A DNA stretch of 64,000 bases from Streptomyces sp. ERV7 (GCF_001653515.1 NZ_LYOY01000040.1:930001-994000); one strand, 5' to 3'; positions 24,869 to 34,097 are shown, counted from the first letter of the stretch. The notes: generated by a model from the letters alone, not told the origin. Program-made: numbers and translations.

Positions 24869-27118
24869 GTGATCCGCGCCCTGACCGGGTTCTCCACCCG
24901 CAATCCCTGGAAGGTCATCGGCCTCTGGACGGTGGTGGGGCTCTTCCTCGCGCTGCTCGGCCAGTCGCTGCTCTTCCGCGTCACCCAGAGCCAGAGCGGG
25001 GACTTCCTGCCCTCCACCTACGACTCGGCCGCCGCGCTCCAGGTCGCCGAGGAGAAGTTCGGTGCGAAGCCCGACGCCAACGCGGTGACCGTGCTCGTCG
25101 CCCGGACGGACGGCAAGCCCCTGACCGCGGCCGACGAGCGCCGCGTCGGCGACACCGCCGCGGAGCTGGGCCGACGGCACGTCAAGATGCCCGAGCCCAG
25201 CCGGGACGGGCCGGCCTTCCTGGCCAAGGACTACTCGCAGACGCCCAAGGTCAGCCCCGCCATGGTCGCTCCCGACCGCGCCTTCGAACTGCTCTCCGTG
25301 CAGCTGACCGGCAATGCCACCGACCCCGGTATGCACGACCTCTACCGGGCCTTCCGCGACGACGTGAAGCGCGAGTTCGCGGGTGACCGGATGCGTACCG
25401 GCTTCACGGGCGGACTCGCCGACCTCGTCGACACCACGGAGGCGGAGGAGACCACCACCACCGTCGTCGGCGCCCTCATGCTCGGCCTGATCGTGCTGAT
25501 CAACATTCTGGTGTTCCGCAGTGTGCTGGCCGCCTTCGTCCCCCTGCTGGCGGTCGCCGTCATCAGCGGCGCGGCGCTGGGCGTGGTCGTGGGGGCCGCG
25601 CTGCTCACCGGTATCGACCTCGACACCTCCACTCCGAACCTGATCGGTGTCGTACTGATCGGCATCGGTGTGGACTACTTCCTCTTCCTCCTCTTCCGTT
25701 TCCGTGAACAGCTGCGGGCCCACCCGGATCTGCCCGCCCGTGCCGTGGCCACGGAGGTCACCGGCAGGGTCGGCACGGCGATCACCTCGGCGGCCCTCAC
25801 GATCGTCGCCGCCTTCGCCACACTGGGCATCGCGACCTTCGGGCAGTTCCGCGTACTCGGCCCGGCCATCGCCCTGTCGGTGCTCGTCATGCTGCTGGCC
25901 AGCCTCACCTTCATGCCCGCGCTGCTCGCGGTCACCGGGCGCAAGATGTTCTGGCCCTCTCGCGCTCTGCGGCGCGAGCCCCGGCCGGGCACCGCCGGGC
26001 GCGTCGGTGACCTGGTCGCCCGCCGCCCGCTCACCCTCGTCGTGGCCTCTGTCGCCCTGCTCGGCGCGCTGGCGGCCGGGGCCGTGGGCGTCCGGATGGA
26101 CTTCGACCAGACGGGCGGGGGCAAGGACACCGCCGCGGCGGCCACCGCCGCCGAGATCAACCGCGCCCTGCCCGCCGGGGTGTCGGATCCGACCACCGTC
26201 TACGTCACGGCCGACCGGGGCCGCACGCTCACCACCGGCAGCGTCGACGCCCTGCCCAAGGCCCTCGCCAAGGTCCCGGGCGTCGGCCAGGTCGGGCAGA
26301 CCGTCCTCAACCCGGACCGCACGGCGGCCCGTATCGACGTCTACCTCACCGCCGACACCCAGAGCCGGCAGGCTCGCGACCTCGTCTCCGGGCCGGTCCG
26401 CGACGCCGTCGCCGTCCACACTCCGGCCGGCATGGAAGCCCATGTCGGCGGCACAGCCGCGATCTTCGCGGACATCTCCACCGCCGTCGACCACGACCTC
26501 AGGACCGTCTTCCCGGTCGCCGCGGGCCTGATCGCCCTCATCCTGATCGTCCTGCTGAGGAGCCTGCTCGCCCCGGCCGTTCTGATGATCGCCGTGGGGC
26601 TCGGCTTCGCCGCGACGCTGGGCGCCTCCGCGCTCTTCTTCCAGCATCTGCTCGACAAGCCGGGCGTCAACTTCGTGCTGCCGCTGGTGCTGTTCCTCTT
26701 CGTGGTCGCCCTCGGCACCGACTACAACATCCTCATCAGCGACCGCATCCGCGAGGAGATGGAACGTCCGGGACCCGCCCGAGCCGCCGTCGCCCGCGCC
26801 GTACGCCACACCGCTCCCGCCATCGCCACCGCCGGTGTGGTCCTCGCCGCCTCCTTCGGCAGCCTCGCGGTGAACGCGGCGCCCGCCACCCAGCAGATCG
26901 GCTTCGCGACGGGGCTCGGCATCCTCCTCTCCGCGTTCGTCCTGTCCATCGCGCTGGTGCCCGCGCTCGCCGCGCTCCTGGGCCGGAGCATCTGGTGGCC
27001 GGTCCGCCCGGGCCGCACCAAGGGCCGCCACCACGCCGAGCCGTCGGCCGACTTCCTGCCCCACGAGGTCGCCCCCCGCCCGCTTCAGGCCGTCGAATCA
27101 CGGTTGCATAACGAGTAA
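24869..27118 (+). CDS. MMPL-family (RND) lipid/drug exporter
   Basis: A 749-residue integral membrane protein with the MMPL duplication: TM1, a large extracytoplasmic domain (residues ~45-185), a five-helix bundle, then TM7, a second domain (~400-540) and another bundle. Conserved segments include VLIGIGVDYFLFLLFRFRE and its second-half counterpart VALGTDYNILISDRIREEME, with the proton-relay Asp-Tyr pair. It would export lipids or hydrophobic compounds using the proton gradient. GTG 24869 with GGAGG. Its 293-base upstream region is shared with the divergent kinase operon, which probably regulates it. Confidence 0.88.
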   Translation: MIRALTGFSTRNPWKVIGLWTVVGLFLALLGQSLLFRVTQSQSGDFLPSTYDSAAALQVAEEKFGAKPDANAVTVLVARTDGKPLTAADERRVGDTAAELGRRHVKMPEPSRDGPAFLAKDYSQTPKVSPAMVAPDRAFELLSVQLTGNATDPGMHDLYRAFRDDVKREFAGDRMRTGFTGGLADLVDTTEAEETTTTVVGALMLGLIVLINILVFRSVLAAFVPLLAVAVISGAALGVVVGAALLTGIDLDTSTPNLIGVVLIGIGVDYFLFLLFRFREQLRAHPDLPARAVATEVTGRVGTAITSAALTIVAAFATLGIATFGQFRVLGPAIALSVLVMLLASLTFMPALLAVTGRKMFWPSRALRREPRPGTAGRVGDLVARRPLTLVVASVALLGALAAGAVGVRMDFDQTGGGKDTAAAATAAEINRALPAGVSDPTTVYVTADRGRTLTTGSVDALPKALAKVPGVGQVGQTVLNPDRTAARIDVYLTADTQSRQARDLVSGPVRDAVAVHTPAGMEAHVGGTAAIFADISTAVDHDLRTVFPVAAGLIALILIVLLRSLLAPAVLMIAVGLGFAATLGASALFFQHLLDKPGVNFVLPLVLFLFVVALGTDYNILISDRIREEMERPGPARAAVARAVRHTAPAIATAGVVLAASFGSLAVNAAPATQQIGFATGLGILLSAFVLSIALVPALAALLGRSIWWPVRPGRTKGRHHAEPSADFLPHEVAPRPLQAVESRLHNE

Positions 27119-27127
27119 TTCCACTGT

Positions 27128-27153
27128 GTGACATGTGCCATTGCACATGTCAC
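27128..27153. promoter_or_regulatory. Perfect 11-bp inverted repeat, candidate operator
   Basis: GTGACATGTGC CATT GCACATGTCAC: perfect arms with a four-base spacer, far more AT-rich than the surroundings. It lies 81 bases upstream of the secreted hydrolase and 10 bases after the MMPL stop. It resembles a dimeric repressor site more than a terminator, since a separate G+C hairpin follows at 27165. Confidence 0.6.
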
Positions 27154-27164
27154 ATGATTTCTCT

Positions 27165-27192
27165 CAGGCCCTCCGCCACCGCGGGGGGCCTG
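27165..27192 (+). terminator. Hairpin terminator of the MMPL gene
   Basis: CAGGCCC (27165-27171) pairs with GGGCCTG (27186-27192), with an inner CCGC/GCGG stem and a four-base loop. It could also act as a structured 5' leader of the following hydrolase. Confidence 0.5.
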
Positions 27193-27233
27193 ACCCCGTC
27201 GCGCCACCTCGGCGCGCCGACTGAGGAGGGCAC

Positions 27234-28841
27234 ATGCGAAGACCACTGGCACTGCTGGCCGTTGCGGTCTCGACCGTCCTACTGGGCAGCGCGGTCCCGG
27301 TCGCCGCGGCCCCCGACAGCGACAGCGACACCGCCAACGTGCGCCCGCTCGCCTGGACTTCCTGCGGCGACACCACGACCCCGGCACTGCAGTGCGCCAT
27401 GCTCGACGTCCCGCTGGACCACGCCCGCCCGGACGGGCGGAAGATCAAGATCAAGCTCAACCGGCTGCCCGCCACCGCCCCCAAGGCCAAGCAGCAGGGT
27501 CCGATCCTGCTCAACCCCGGCGGCCCCGGCGCCAGCGGTCTGTGGATGCCCGCCTACATCGCGGGCCAGCTGCCCCCCGATGTCGCCTCGACGTACGACT
27601 GGATCGGCTTCGACCCCCGTGGCACCAACGGCAGCGAGCCCCATGTGGTCTGCGACGCGCACTACTTCGACGGCGAGCGCCCCGACTACCAGGTCGGCCA
27701 CGGCACCGAGAAGGCGTGGCTGGGCAGGGCCGCGACGTACGCCGCCGACTGCGCGGCGGACTGGAGCTGGATCCTGCCGCACATGACGACGGCGGACAGC
27801 GCGCGGGACATGGACCGCATCCGTGCCGCACTGGGCGCCAAGAAGATCAACTTCTACGGCGGCTCCTGGGGCACCTCGCTGGGCTCCACCTACGGCCAGC
27901 TGTTCCCCTCCCGGGTGCGGCGCATGGTCCTGGACAGCATCGTCGGCCCCACCATCTCCTGGTACGACCACAACATCCTCCAGGACAAGGAGCACGAGCG
28001 GCGCTTCCGCGCCTTCGCCGAGTGGACCGCCAAGGCCGACTCGGTCTACCACCTCGGCACCGACGCGAACGCCGTGATCAAGAACTACTACGCCATGGAG
28101 GACGCGCTGCGCACCACCCCGGTGCCCGCCGCGCCCGCTCCCGGCAAGATCGGCCCGGCCGAGTTCGAGGACACCTTCTACGGCGGCGGCTACAACTTCC
28201 TGCGCTGGCCCCGGATGGCCACGGTCCTCTCGGGCTACCTCACCCGGCACGACACCCGCCCGCTCACCATCGCCTACAACCGGTACGCCGCGCCGGGCGC
28301 CGACGACGGAGCCTTCCCCAACTACAACGCCACGCAGTGCACGGAGAGCGCCTGGCCCCGGGACTGGGAGTTCTGGAAGAAGGACCAGGCGAAGGTCAAC
28401 GCGGTCGCGCCGTTCTACACGTACAACAACATGTGGTACAACGCCGCCTGTATGTTCTGGCCCTACCAGGGCGGCCCGGGCCGGATGAAGATCACCGGCA
28501 AGGGCCTTCCGCCGGTCCTGCTGTTCCAGGCGACCGAGGACGCGGCGACCCCGTACCCGGGCGCGGTCGCGATGCACAAGGCGCTGCCCGGCTCCAAGCT
28601 GGTCGTCCAGAACGGCGGCAGCTTCCACGAGATCCTCTTCCACGGCAACGCCTGTCTGGACGACACCTTCGTCGCCTATCTGCGGGACGGAACCCTGCCC
28701 GGCGGCAAGGGGTTCATCGCCAAGACCTGCGCCCCCGGCGCCGACCCGGCACCGACCTACGTCGAGCCCACACCGACCGCGAAGGCATCCGCGGCCGGGC
28801 TCTCGCCGACGGACCGCGAAGCCGTCCACGGCCACTTCTGA
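27234..28841 (+). CDS. Secreted alpha/beta hydrolase, tripeptidyl aminopeptidase-like
   Basis: A 535-residue exported serine hydrolase of the SlpD/SlpE/Tap family, which releases N-terminal tripeptides. Signal peptide about 26 residues, cleaved near PVAAAPDS. Oxyanion motif NPGGPGASG at ~94, FDPRGTNGS at ~126, nucleophile Ser211 in YGGSWGTSLG, a lid domain in the middle, catalytic Asp in FQATEDAATPY and His in GGSFHEILF. The C-terminal TAP-like domain and short Pro/Thr tail match the family length. ATG 27234 has a GAGGAGG site. The palindrome at 27128 is a probable regulatory site. A 16-bp terminator follows. Confidence 0.88.
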   Translation: MRRPLALLAVAVSTVLLGSAVPVAAAPDSDSDTANVRPLAWTSCGDTTTPALQCAMLDVPLDHARPDGRKIKIKLNRLPATAPKAKQQGPILLNPGGPGASGLWMPAYIAGQLPPDVASTYDWIGFDPRGTNGSEPHVVCDAHYFDGERPDYQVGHGTEKAWLGRAATYAADCAADWSWILPHMTTADSARDMDRIRAALGAKKINFYGGSWGTSLGSTYGQLFPSRVRRMVLDSIVGPTISWYDHNILQDKEHERRFRAFAEWTAKADSVYHLGTDANAVIKNYYAMEDALRTTPVPAAPAPGKIGPAEFEDTFYGGGYNFLRWPRMATVLSGYLTRHDTRPLTIAYNRYAAPGADDGAFPNYNATQCTESAWPRDWEFWKKDQAKVNAVAPFYTYNNMWYNAACMFWPYQGGPGRMKITGKGLPPVLLFQATEDAATPYPGAVAMHKALPGSKLVVQNGGSFHEILFHGNACLDDTFVAYLRDGTLPGGKGFIAKTCAPGADPAPTYVEPTPTAKASAAGLSPTDREAVHGHF

Positions 28842-28850
28842 CCAACCCGG

Positions 28851-28890
28851 CCGTGTGTGCTCCCGGGAAACGAACCGGGAGCACACACGG
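28851..28890. terminator. Very strong bidirectional hairpin terminator
   Basis: A perfect 16-bp stem (CCGTGTGTGCTCCCGG with its complement) and eight-base loop, ten bases past the hydrolase stop and 23 bases before the convergent TetR stop. It can terminate both transcripts. Confidence 0.9.
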
Positions 28891-28913
28891 CCGATCCGCG
28901 TCTGAAGACCCGG

Positions 28914-29573
28914 TCACTCCCCCGACGGGCCCTTGCGGGCGGGATCGGCCGCCTCGACGAGCTGGCGCAGCGCCCCGTAGTAGACCTCGTGGTCGACCAC
29001 GGCGGGCAGGATGGCGGCGAGGTTCCCGGTCAGCACCGGGAAGTCGGCGGGGTCGAGCGCGGCCAGTGCGGTGCGGGTGGCGGACTGGGCGGCGCCGGGG
29101 TCGCGATGGTCGACGAAGCTCGCGCTGCCCAGAGTGAGCAGATACATCCGCCGGTAGCAGGTGATCGCCTCCTGGGCGGTCATCCCGGCCGCGAGGGAAT
29201 CGGCCAGTTGGGGCTCGACGAGGCGCTTGAGGAGCTGGGGGCCGAGCCAGGGGCGCGCGCCGCGCAGGGCGATCAGGCCCGGATGGGCGGACAGCAGCTC
29301 GTACAGGCTCCGGAAGCGGGCTTCGGTGGCCACGGCCCAGTCGGTGCCGGGCGCGCTCTCGGGCAGCGACGCGGCGAGGTGGTCCACGCACAGGTCCAGG
29401 AGCCCGGCCAGGTCCGTACAGCGGCGCTGGAGCGTGGCGTGGGCGATACCGAGCCGGGCGGCCAGGGTCCGGAAGCTCAGGGCGGCGGCGCCTTCCCGGT
29501 CCACGATGAGCAGGGCGGTCACGGCGATGCGGTCGGGGGTCGCGAGGTCGAGGGAAGCGGATTGCCTGGGCAT
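28914..29573 (-). CDS. TetR-family regulator
   Basis: A 219-residue TetR-type protein: HTH in ALSFRTLAARLGIAHATLQR, followed by an all-helical ligand domain resembling the TetR/ActII C-terminal type. ATG 29573 gives MPRQSASLDLATPDRIAVTA, a usual start. It is divergent from the PLP-dependent dehydratase with 94 bases between, and that gap contains a 14-bp palindrome (29585-29598). So it most likely represses itself and the dehydratase gene. Inducer unknown. Confidence 0.82.
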   Translation of the reverse strand: MPRQSASLDLATPDRIAVTALLIVDREGAAALSFRTLAARLGIAHATLQRRCTDLAGLLDLCVDHLAASLPESAPGTDWAVATEARFRSLYELLSAHPGLIALRGARPWLGPQLLKRLVEPQLADSLAAGMTAQEAITCYRRMYLLTLGSASFVDHRDPGAAQSATRTALAALDPADFPVLTGNLAAILPAVVDHEVYYGALRQLVEAADPARKGPSGE

Positions 29574-29584
29574 GAGAGCCAGCG

Positions 29585-29598
29585 TACGGTACACCGTA
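29585..29598. promoter_or_regulatory. Palindromic operator TACGGT-AC-ACCGTA
   Basis: Perfect 6-bp arms with a two-base spacer, 12 bases upstream of the TetR ATG and 70 bases before the dehydratase. Probable binding site of the adjacent TetR protein. Confidence 0.65.
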
Positions 29599-29667
29599 TC
29601 GCCCGTCATCCTCACCGGTCGTGCGACGCCCGGTCCCGACCGCCCGCTCCGCAGGGGAGTCCCCGAG

Positions 29668-30714
29668 ATGTCCCAGCTCATGTCCCCGCTCACATACGGC
29701 GACGTCAAGGCGGCCGCCGACCGCATCGCCGGGCGCGTCCGGCCCGTCGCCCTCGCCCACGCCGACCCCGGCGAGGTCCGCACCGCCCGGCGCGGCCCGC
29801 TCGACGGCCGCGCCGCAGAGCCCTGCGAGGTGTGGCTCGCGCTGGAGTTCATGCAGCACACCGGCTCGTTCAAGGCGCGTGGTGCGCAGAACTTCCTCCA
29901 GGCCCACCGCGAGGCCAAGACCCTCCCGGACGCGGGGGTGACGATCGCCTCCGGCGGCAACGCCGGGCTCGCCTGCGCCTGGGCCGCCAAGGAGCAGGGC
30001 GTCACCGCCACCGTCTTCCTGCCGGCCACCGCGCCCGCCGTCAAGGTCGCCGGGCTGCGCGGCTTCGGCGCCGACGTCCGGCTGGTCGGCACCGAGTACG
30101 CGGACGCCCTGGCCGCCTGCGAGGACTTCGCCGCCACGACCGGCGCGCTCGCCTCGCACGCGTACGACCACCCGCTGATCGCCGCCGGGGCCGGCACCGT
30201 GCTGGAAGAGATCCTTCAGCAGGTTCCCGACCTGGACACGGTGGTGGTGGCGGTCGGCGGCGGGGGCCTGTTCGCGGGGGTCGCCACCGCCGCCCACCAC
30301 CACGGCGTACGCGTCGTCGCGGTCGAGCCGGAGAACTGCCGGGCGCTGAACGCGGCGATCGCGGCCGGTCGCCCGGTCGACGTGACCGTCGACTCGGTCG
30401 CCTCGGACGCCCTCGGTGCGCGGCGCGCCTCGGCGATGGCCCTGTACGCCGCCCAACAGGCCGACGTGCACTCGGTCCTCGTGCCCGACAGCGAGATCGT
30501 CCGCACCCGCCGGGCGCTGTGGGACCACCGTCGCATCGCCGTGGAGCACGCCGCCGCGACCGCGCTCGCGGCCCTCACGACGGCACCGCACCCGGCCCCG
30601 GCCGCCGCGACGAGCGCCGGCTACCGGCCCGCCGAGGGCGAGAAGGTCGCCGTCGTGCTCTGCGGCGCCAACACCGACCCCGGCGACCTCGCCCACAAGC
30701 GGGACCGCGGCTGA
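29668..30714 (+). CDS. PLP-dependent threonine/serine dehydratase-like enzyme
   Basis: A 348-residue fold-type II PLP enzyme. Schiff-base Lys69 is in HTGSFKARGAQN, the substrate loop is IASGGNAGLA, and the phosphate-binding Gly loop is VVVAVGGGGLFAGVA. The C-terminal SCGAN-like motif is VLCGANTDP. This matches the biosynthetic-length, single-domain serine/threonine dehydratase group that lacks an ACT domain, so it is probably a catabolic deaminase producing a 2-oxoacid and ammonia. Related racemases or hydroxyaspartate dehydratases cannot be excluded. ATG 29668 has GGGGAG upstream. Controlled with the divergent TetR gene. Confidence 0.82.
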   Translation: MSQLMSPLTYGDVKAAADRIAGRVRPVALAHADPGEVRTARRGPLDGRAAEPCEVWLALEFMQHTGSFKARGAQNFLQAHREAKTLPDAGVTIASGGNAGLACAWAAKEQGVTATVFLPATAPAVKVAGLRGFGADVRLVGTEYADALAACEDFAATTGALASHAYDHPLIAAGAGTVLEEILQQVPDLDTVVVAVGGGGLFAGVATAAHHHGVRVVAVEPENCRALNAAIAAGRPVDVTVDSVASDALGARRASAMALYAAQQADVHSVLVPDSEIVRTRRALWDHRRIAVEHAAATALAALTTAPHPAPAAATSAGYRPAEGEKVAVVLCGANTDPGDLAHKRDRG

Positions 30715-30766
30715 TCAACCGGGCCGCCGTGCTCGAAGCCCGCGTCGATGCCCCGCCCGGGAGCGC

Positions 30767-31123
30767 TCACTGGTGCTGGGGCTGCTGTCCGCGCTGCTGG
30801 TCGTGCTGGGCCAGGACCGCGAGGAGGGTCGCCACGGTCAGTCCGGCCTCGGCCGGGTGCCGCAGGGGGGTACCGGGTTCGATGCGATACGTGTTGGAGC
30901 GGCCCTGCCGGGTGTGGGAGAGATATCCGGCCTCCTCCAGATCGGCGATGATCCGCTGGACGGCGCGCTCGGTGAGCCGGCAGTGCGCGGCGATGTCGCG
31001 GATACGGACGGAGGGGTCGTCGGCGATCGCGGCCAGCACCCGGGCGTGGTTGGTCAGGAACGTCCAGCCCGCGTGCGGTTCAGGTACAGCGCCCATCCTC
31101 TCAGCGTATGACGCGCCATTCAC
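30767..31123 (-). CDS. Small winged-helix transcriptional regulator
   Basis: A 118-residue single winged helix of the MarR/ArsR-like type: WTFLTNHARVLAAIADDPSV, RIRDIAAHCRLTERAVQRII, ADLEEAGYLSHTRQGRSNTY (wing), then a short helical tail ending in Gln/His-rich residues. No metal or ligand motif. Start uncertain: ATG 31123 lacks a ribosome site; ATG 31096 has GAGAGG directly against the codon. It is divergent from the STAS gene at 31235 and may regulate it. Confidence 0.75.
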   Translation of the reverse strand: MNGASYAERMGAVPEPHAGWTFLTNHARVLAAIADDPSVRIRDIAAHCRLTERAVQRIIADLEEAGYLSHTRQGRSNTYRIEPGTPLRHPAEAGLTVATLLAVLAQHDQQRGQQPQHQ

Positions 31124-31234
31124 GCATTCAAATAGACGAAATACTTTTCATGTATCCCTTGACGTATCAGAAAGGGAAGCGGAACCTGAAGAGACCCGAG
31201 CAGGGCACCGGCGGACGCCTGGGGAGCCAATGCC

Positions 31235-31633
31235 ATGCCAGAGCACGCGATACCCGCACAGATCGGCCGCGGGGGCGCCACCTATACGGCACCGGCCCAC
31301 GCGCCGAGCGGCCGGCCACTGCCGCGCCTGGAGATCGAGGTCCGGCCGACGGGTGACCGCCAGCTCGTCGTGGTCACCGGCGAGGTCGACATCGACGCCG
31401 ACCGACTGCTGCACAGCACGCTGGGGGCGGCTCTCGTCCGCTCGCGCGGCGGGGTCGACCTCGATCTGAGCAAGGTCGACTTCTGCGACTGCTCCGGCCT
31501 CAACGTGCTGCTGCGCATCCGTCAACGCGCACTGCGGGACGGCAAGACGCTCCGCGTCCGCGCCGTGAGCGGTGCCGTACACCGGCTTCTGACCGTCACT
31601 CACACACTGCCGCTGCTCACCCCACCGGAGTGA
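31235..31633 (+). CDS. STAS-domain anti-sigma factor antagonist
   Basis: A 132-residue protein with an unstructured ~30-residue leader and a STAS domain: LVVVTGEVDIDADRLLHSTL, then VDLDLSKVDFCDCSGLNVLL. In DCSG the phospho-acceptor Ser follows a Cys, a common Streptomyces variant. It probably binds an anti-sigma kinase encoded elsewhere. ATG 31235. The upstream region 31124-31234 is comparatively AT-rich (AATAGACGAAATACTTTTCA) and looks like a promoter. Confidence 0.82.
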   Translation: MPEHAIPAQIGRGGATYTAPAHAPSGRPLPRLEIEVRPTGDRQLVVVTGEVDIDADRLLHSTLGAALVRSRGGVDLDLSKVDFCDCSGLNVLLRIRQRALRDGKTLRVRAVSGAVHRLLTVTHTLPLLTPPE

Positions 31634-31676
31634 GGCCCGGGTCCGTGGGTCGGCGCCCCGGCGGGCCGGTCGCGGG

Positions 31677-32723
31677 CTACGAAACCCGTTGGGGCCATGG
31701 CCGGCCGGTGGCCGATGGGCCCTCCGGCGGCTTCTCGACATTCCGTGCCACGCCGGTGCGCCGGGTGGCCATGCGGTGTTCGGTGGGGGTGATTCCGTAC
31801 ACCTCGCGGAACGCGCGGCTGAAGGCGGTGGCGCTGGCGAACCCCCAGTGGGCCGCGATCGTCTGGACGGACCGGCCGCTCAGCTCCGGACGGGCGAGGT
31901 CGACGTGACAGCGTGCGAGGCGGCCCCGGCGGATGGTTTCCGCCACGCTCGCGGGCCGGTCGCGAAAGAGCGCGTAGAGACCGCGCAGGGAGATGTGGTG
32001 GCGGTCGGCCACCGTCTGCGGAGTCAGGTCCGGGTCGCCGAGGTTGTCGTCGATGAAGCGGAGGATCCGTTGCAGCATCACCTGGGCGCGCGCCTCGGCG
32101 GGCGCCTCCGCGGGGACGTCGAGCTGCTGCGCGAGGCACGCGGTGGCCAGGTCGAGGGCGACCGACCCCATCCGGCACAACTCCTCCGGGCCGCAGGTGG
32201 GCCCGCGCCGGACCAGCGCCCGGAAGAAGTCCGCGAGGATCGCCGCCGTTCCCCCGCCCCCGCCGAGGCGCTGGGCGACCAGGCGGTCCAACCGGTCCGA
32301 CCGCAGCGGCAGCACCGAGCGGGGTATCTGCAGCATGACCGCCTCGGTCTGCTGCCCCTCGTCACAGAAGCTGGCGTTCTCCATCGGGCGCGAGGTGTCC
32401 GTCAGTACCAGTCCACCGGTGACCAGCGACTCGTTCCCCAACTGGGCGGTCCTGAAGGTCCCTTGTGTCACCAGTGCCAGCTGGTACTGCTCGGGGTCGC
32501 CCTGGCGTACATGTGCCCGGTTCCGGTGCGAGGACACCGGCGAGAAGGTGAACGTCGACAGTTGCACCACACCGAGCTCCAGTTGCGAGATCTCGGCGCG
32601 GAAGCCGGACGGGCGCTCCGCGGCGATCGCGACGGGCATCAGGCCGCTGGACACCCTTTCGCGGAACCAGTCGAATCTGTCCTCCTCCGATACGGTGTCC
32701 GCCGACTCCCGTGACCATCCCAT
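31677..32723 (-). CDS. AraC-family regulator (AraC-binding-like domain)
   Basis: A 348-residue activator. N-terminal cupin-like 'AraC-binding-like' domain (residues ~15-200, FDWFRERVSSGLMPVAIAAE ... QYQLALVTQGTFRTAQ). C-terminal double HTH: LTPQTVADRHHISLRGLYAL and SVQTIAAHWGFASATAFSRA, then FREVYGITPTEHR. Such NocR/FeaR-type proteins activate catabolic operons. ATG 32723 is chosen because GGGGGAG lies just upstream; the frame extends further but without a ribosome site. Its likely target is not adjacent by orientation, the SGNH hydrolase gene being on the same strand upstream. Confidence 0.82.
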   Translation of the reverse strand: MGWSRESADTVSEEDRFDWFRERVSSGLMPVAIAAERPSGFRAEISQLELGVVQLSTFTFSPVSSHRNRAHVRQGDPEQYQLALVTQGTFRTAQLGNESLVTGGLVLTDTSRPMENASFCDEGQQTEAVMLQIPRSVLPLRSDRLDRLVAQRLGGGGGTAAILADFFRALVRRGPTCGPEELCRMGSVALDLATACLAQQLDVPAEAPAEARAQVMLQRILRFIDDNLGDPDLTPQTVADRHHISLRGLYALFRDRPASVAETIRRGRLARCHVDLARPELSGRSVQTIAAHWGFASATAFSRAFREVYGITPTEHRMATRRTGVARNVEKPPEGPSATGRPWPQRVS

Positions 32724-32869
32724 GCGTTCTCCCCCCGTGCAGCGGTGTGCCGCCGCACCGGTCCACCGCCGGCGAAGACGCGCACACCCTCCCCCTTCAC
32801 AGGCTCGATTATCGCCAACGGCCGGGTTCCCCGGTGACCGAATTTCGCGGTCCTTCACGGTGTGCGCCG

Positions 32870-34033
32870 TCACAGCTCCAGGAGGGCGAGGTCGACCGCC
32901 TCCGCCATCTCCCGGGCACCCTCGTCGTTCAGATGGAGGTGGTCGCCGCTGTCCAGGTCGGGCCGGATGAAGTCCGGGGCGTCCGGGTCCTGGACTGCGG
33001 CCGCGATGTCGACGACCGCGTCGAACACGGTCGAGGTGCGCAGCCAGTCGTTGACCTGACGGCGGATCACCCGGCCCTCGGGGCTGTCGACGCCGGGGTA
33101 GACGGTTCCCGCGTACGGACCCATGGTCATGCCGATCGTGGTCAGCCCCGCGCTGCGGGCCCTCCCGGCGAGCGTGGTGTAGCCCTCGATCAGGTCCTCG
33201 GCGGTGGCCGGCGGCTCGCCGGACATACCCGGCAGGCCGAGGTCGTTGAGGCCGAAGTGGAAGATCACATGGGTGGCGCCGGGCACGCCGAGCACATCGC
33301 GGTCGAAGCGGGCCAGACCGTGCGGGCCGACCTCGTCGGTCAGCAGCCGGTTGCCGCCGATGCCCTGGTTGACCACCCAGCCCCGGCCGAGCCGGCGGTT
33401 GAGCTGGTTCGGGAAGCGCCGGTTGGTGCCGGTCGAGGTACCGGTGCCCTCCAGCCAGGAGTCGCCGAACGCCACGGCGATCGCGGTGCCCTGGGGAGCG
33501 AGGACGTCGACACCGGTGACGTAGTAGCGTCCGTCCGCCTCCTCGGCGCCGTCCAGCACAGCCGCCGAGACATGGTTGCCGGAGACCGCGTAGGCGCTCT
33601 GCGACGGGGTGTGGGCGAACGTCGCCAACCCGGTGTCCTCGGGCAGATAGAGGCTCAGTACGAGGTCGGTGCCCGCGCTCACCGCCAACTCGACGGGGTC
33701 GCTCTGGACCACCTCGCCGACCGGCACGGTCACCTCGGCCGCACCGCCGAAGCGCAGCGGCCTGTCGGTCCCGGGGAGCAGGGCGGTGTCGGCGGAGGGA
33801 TCGACCGCGTCGCCGCGCTCGGCCCGGATCGCGAGCCGAGCGGCCGCTATGACCAGCGGCTCCTTGCCGTACTCGTTGCTGAGCCGCACCCTTACGGCCT
33901 CACCGCCGCCGTCGAGGTGCAGGATCTGACGCAGCGTCTGGTCGTGGAAGCCGCGCGACGGACTGATCTTGATGATCTCGTGCGGGCTGAGCACGGCGGA
34001 ACGGAAGCCTGCGACCCAAGCGGTCGTGTCCAT
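32870..34033 (-). CDS. SGNH/GDSL-family esterase (secreted-type, no signal seen)
   Basis: A 387-residue two-part protein. Residues 1-180 form a jelly-roll-like beta domain; residues 183-387 are an SGNH hydrolase: block I VAFGDSWLEG with Ser192, block II GIGGNRLL, block III FGLNDLG with the Asn, block V DHLHLND with catalytic Asp/His. This layout is typical of carbohydrate or rhamnogalacturonan acetylesterases. There is no clear signal peptide at the ATG. The gene is divergent from a TetR gene; two palindromes lie between them. With the nearby polysaccharide lyase it suggests glycan deacetylation or breakdown. Confidence 0.85.
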   Translation of the reverse strand: MDTTAWVAGFRSAVLSPHEIIKISPSRGFHDQTLRQILHLDGGGEAVRVRLSNEYGKEPLVIAAARLAIRAERGDAVDPSADTALLPGTDRPLRFGGAAEVTVPVGEVVQSDPVELAVSAGTDLVLSLYLPEDTGLATFAHTPSQSAYAVSGNHVSAAVLDGAEEADGRYYVTGVDVLAPQGTAIAVAFGDSWLEGTGTSTGTNRRFPNQLNRRLGRGWVVNQGIGGNRLLTDEVGPHGLARFDRDVLGVPGATHVIFHFGLNDLGLPGMSGEPPATAEDLIEGYTTLAGRARSAGLTTIGMTMGPYAGTVYPGVDSPEGRVIRRQVNDWLRTSTVFDAVVDIAAAVQDPDAPDFIRPDLDSGDHLHLNDEGAREMAEAVDLALLEL

Positions 34034-34097
34034 GGCGGCGAAGTCCTCTCCGGGGCGGGGCCGGCGGTGCGCGGCCTCTGCATGATCTGAACCATAC

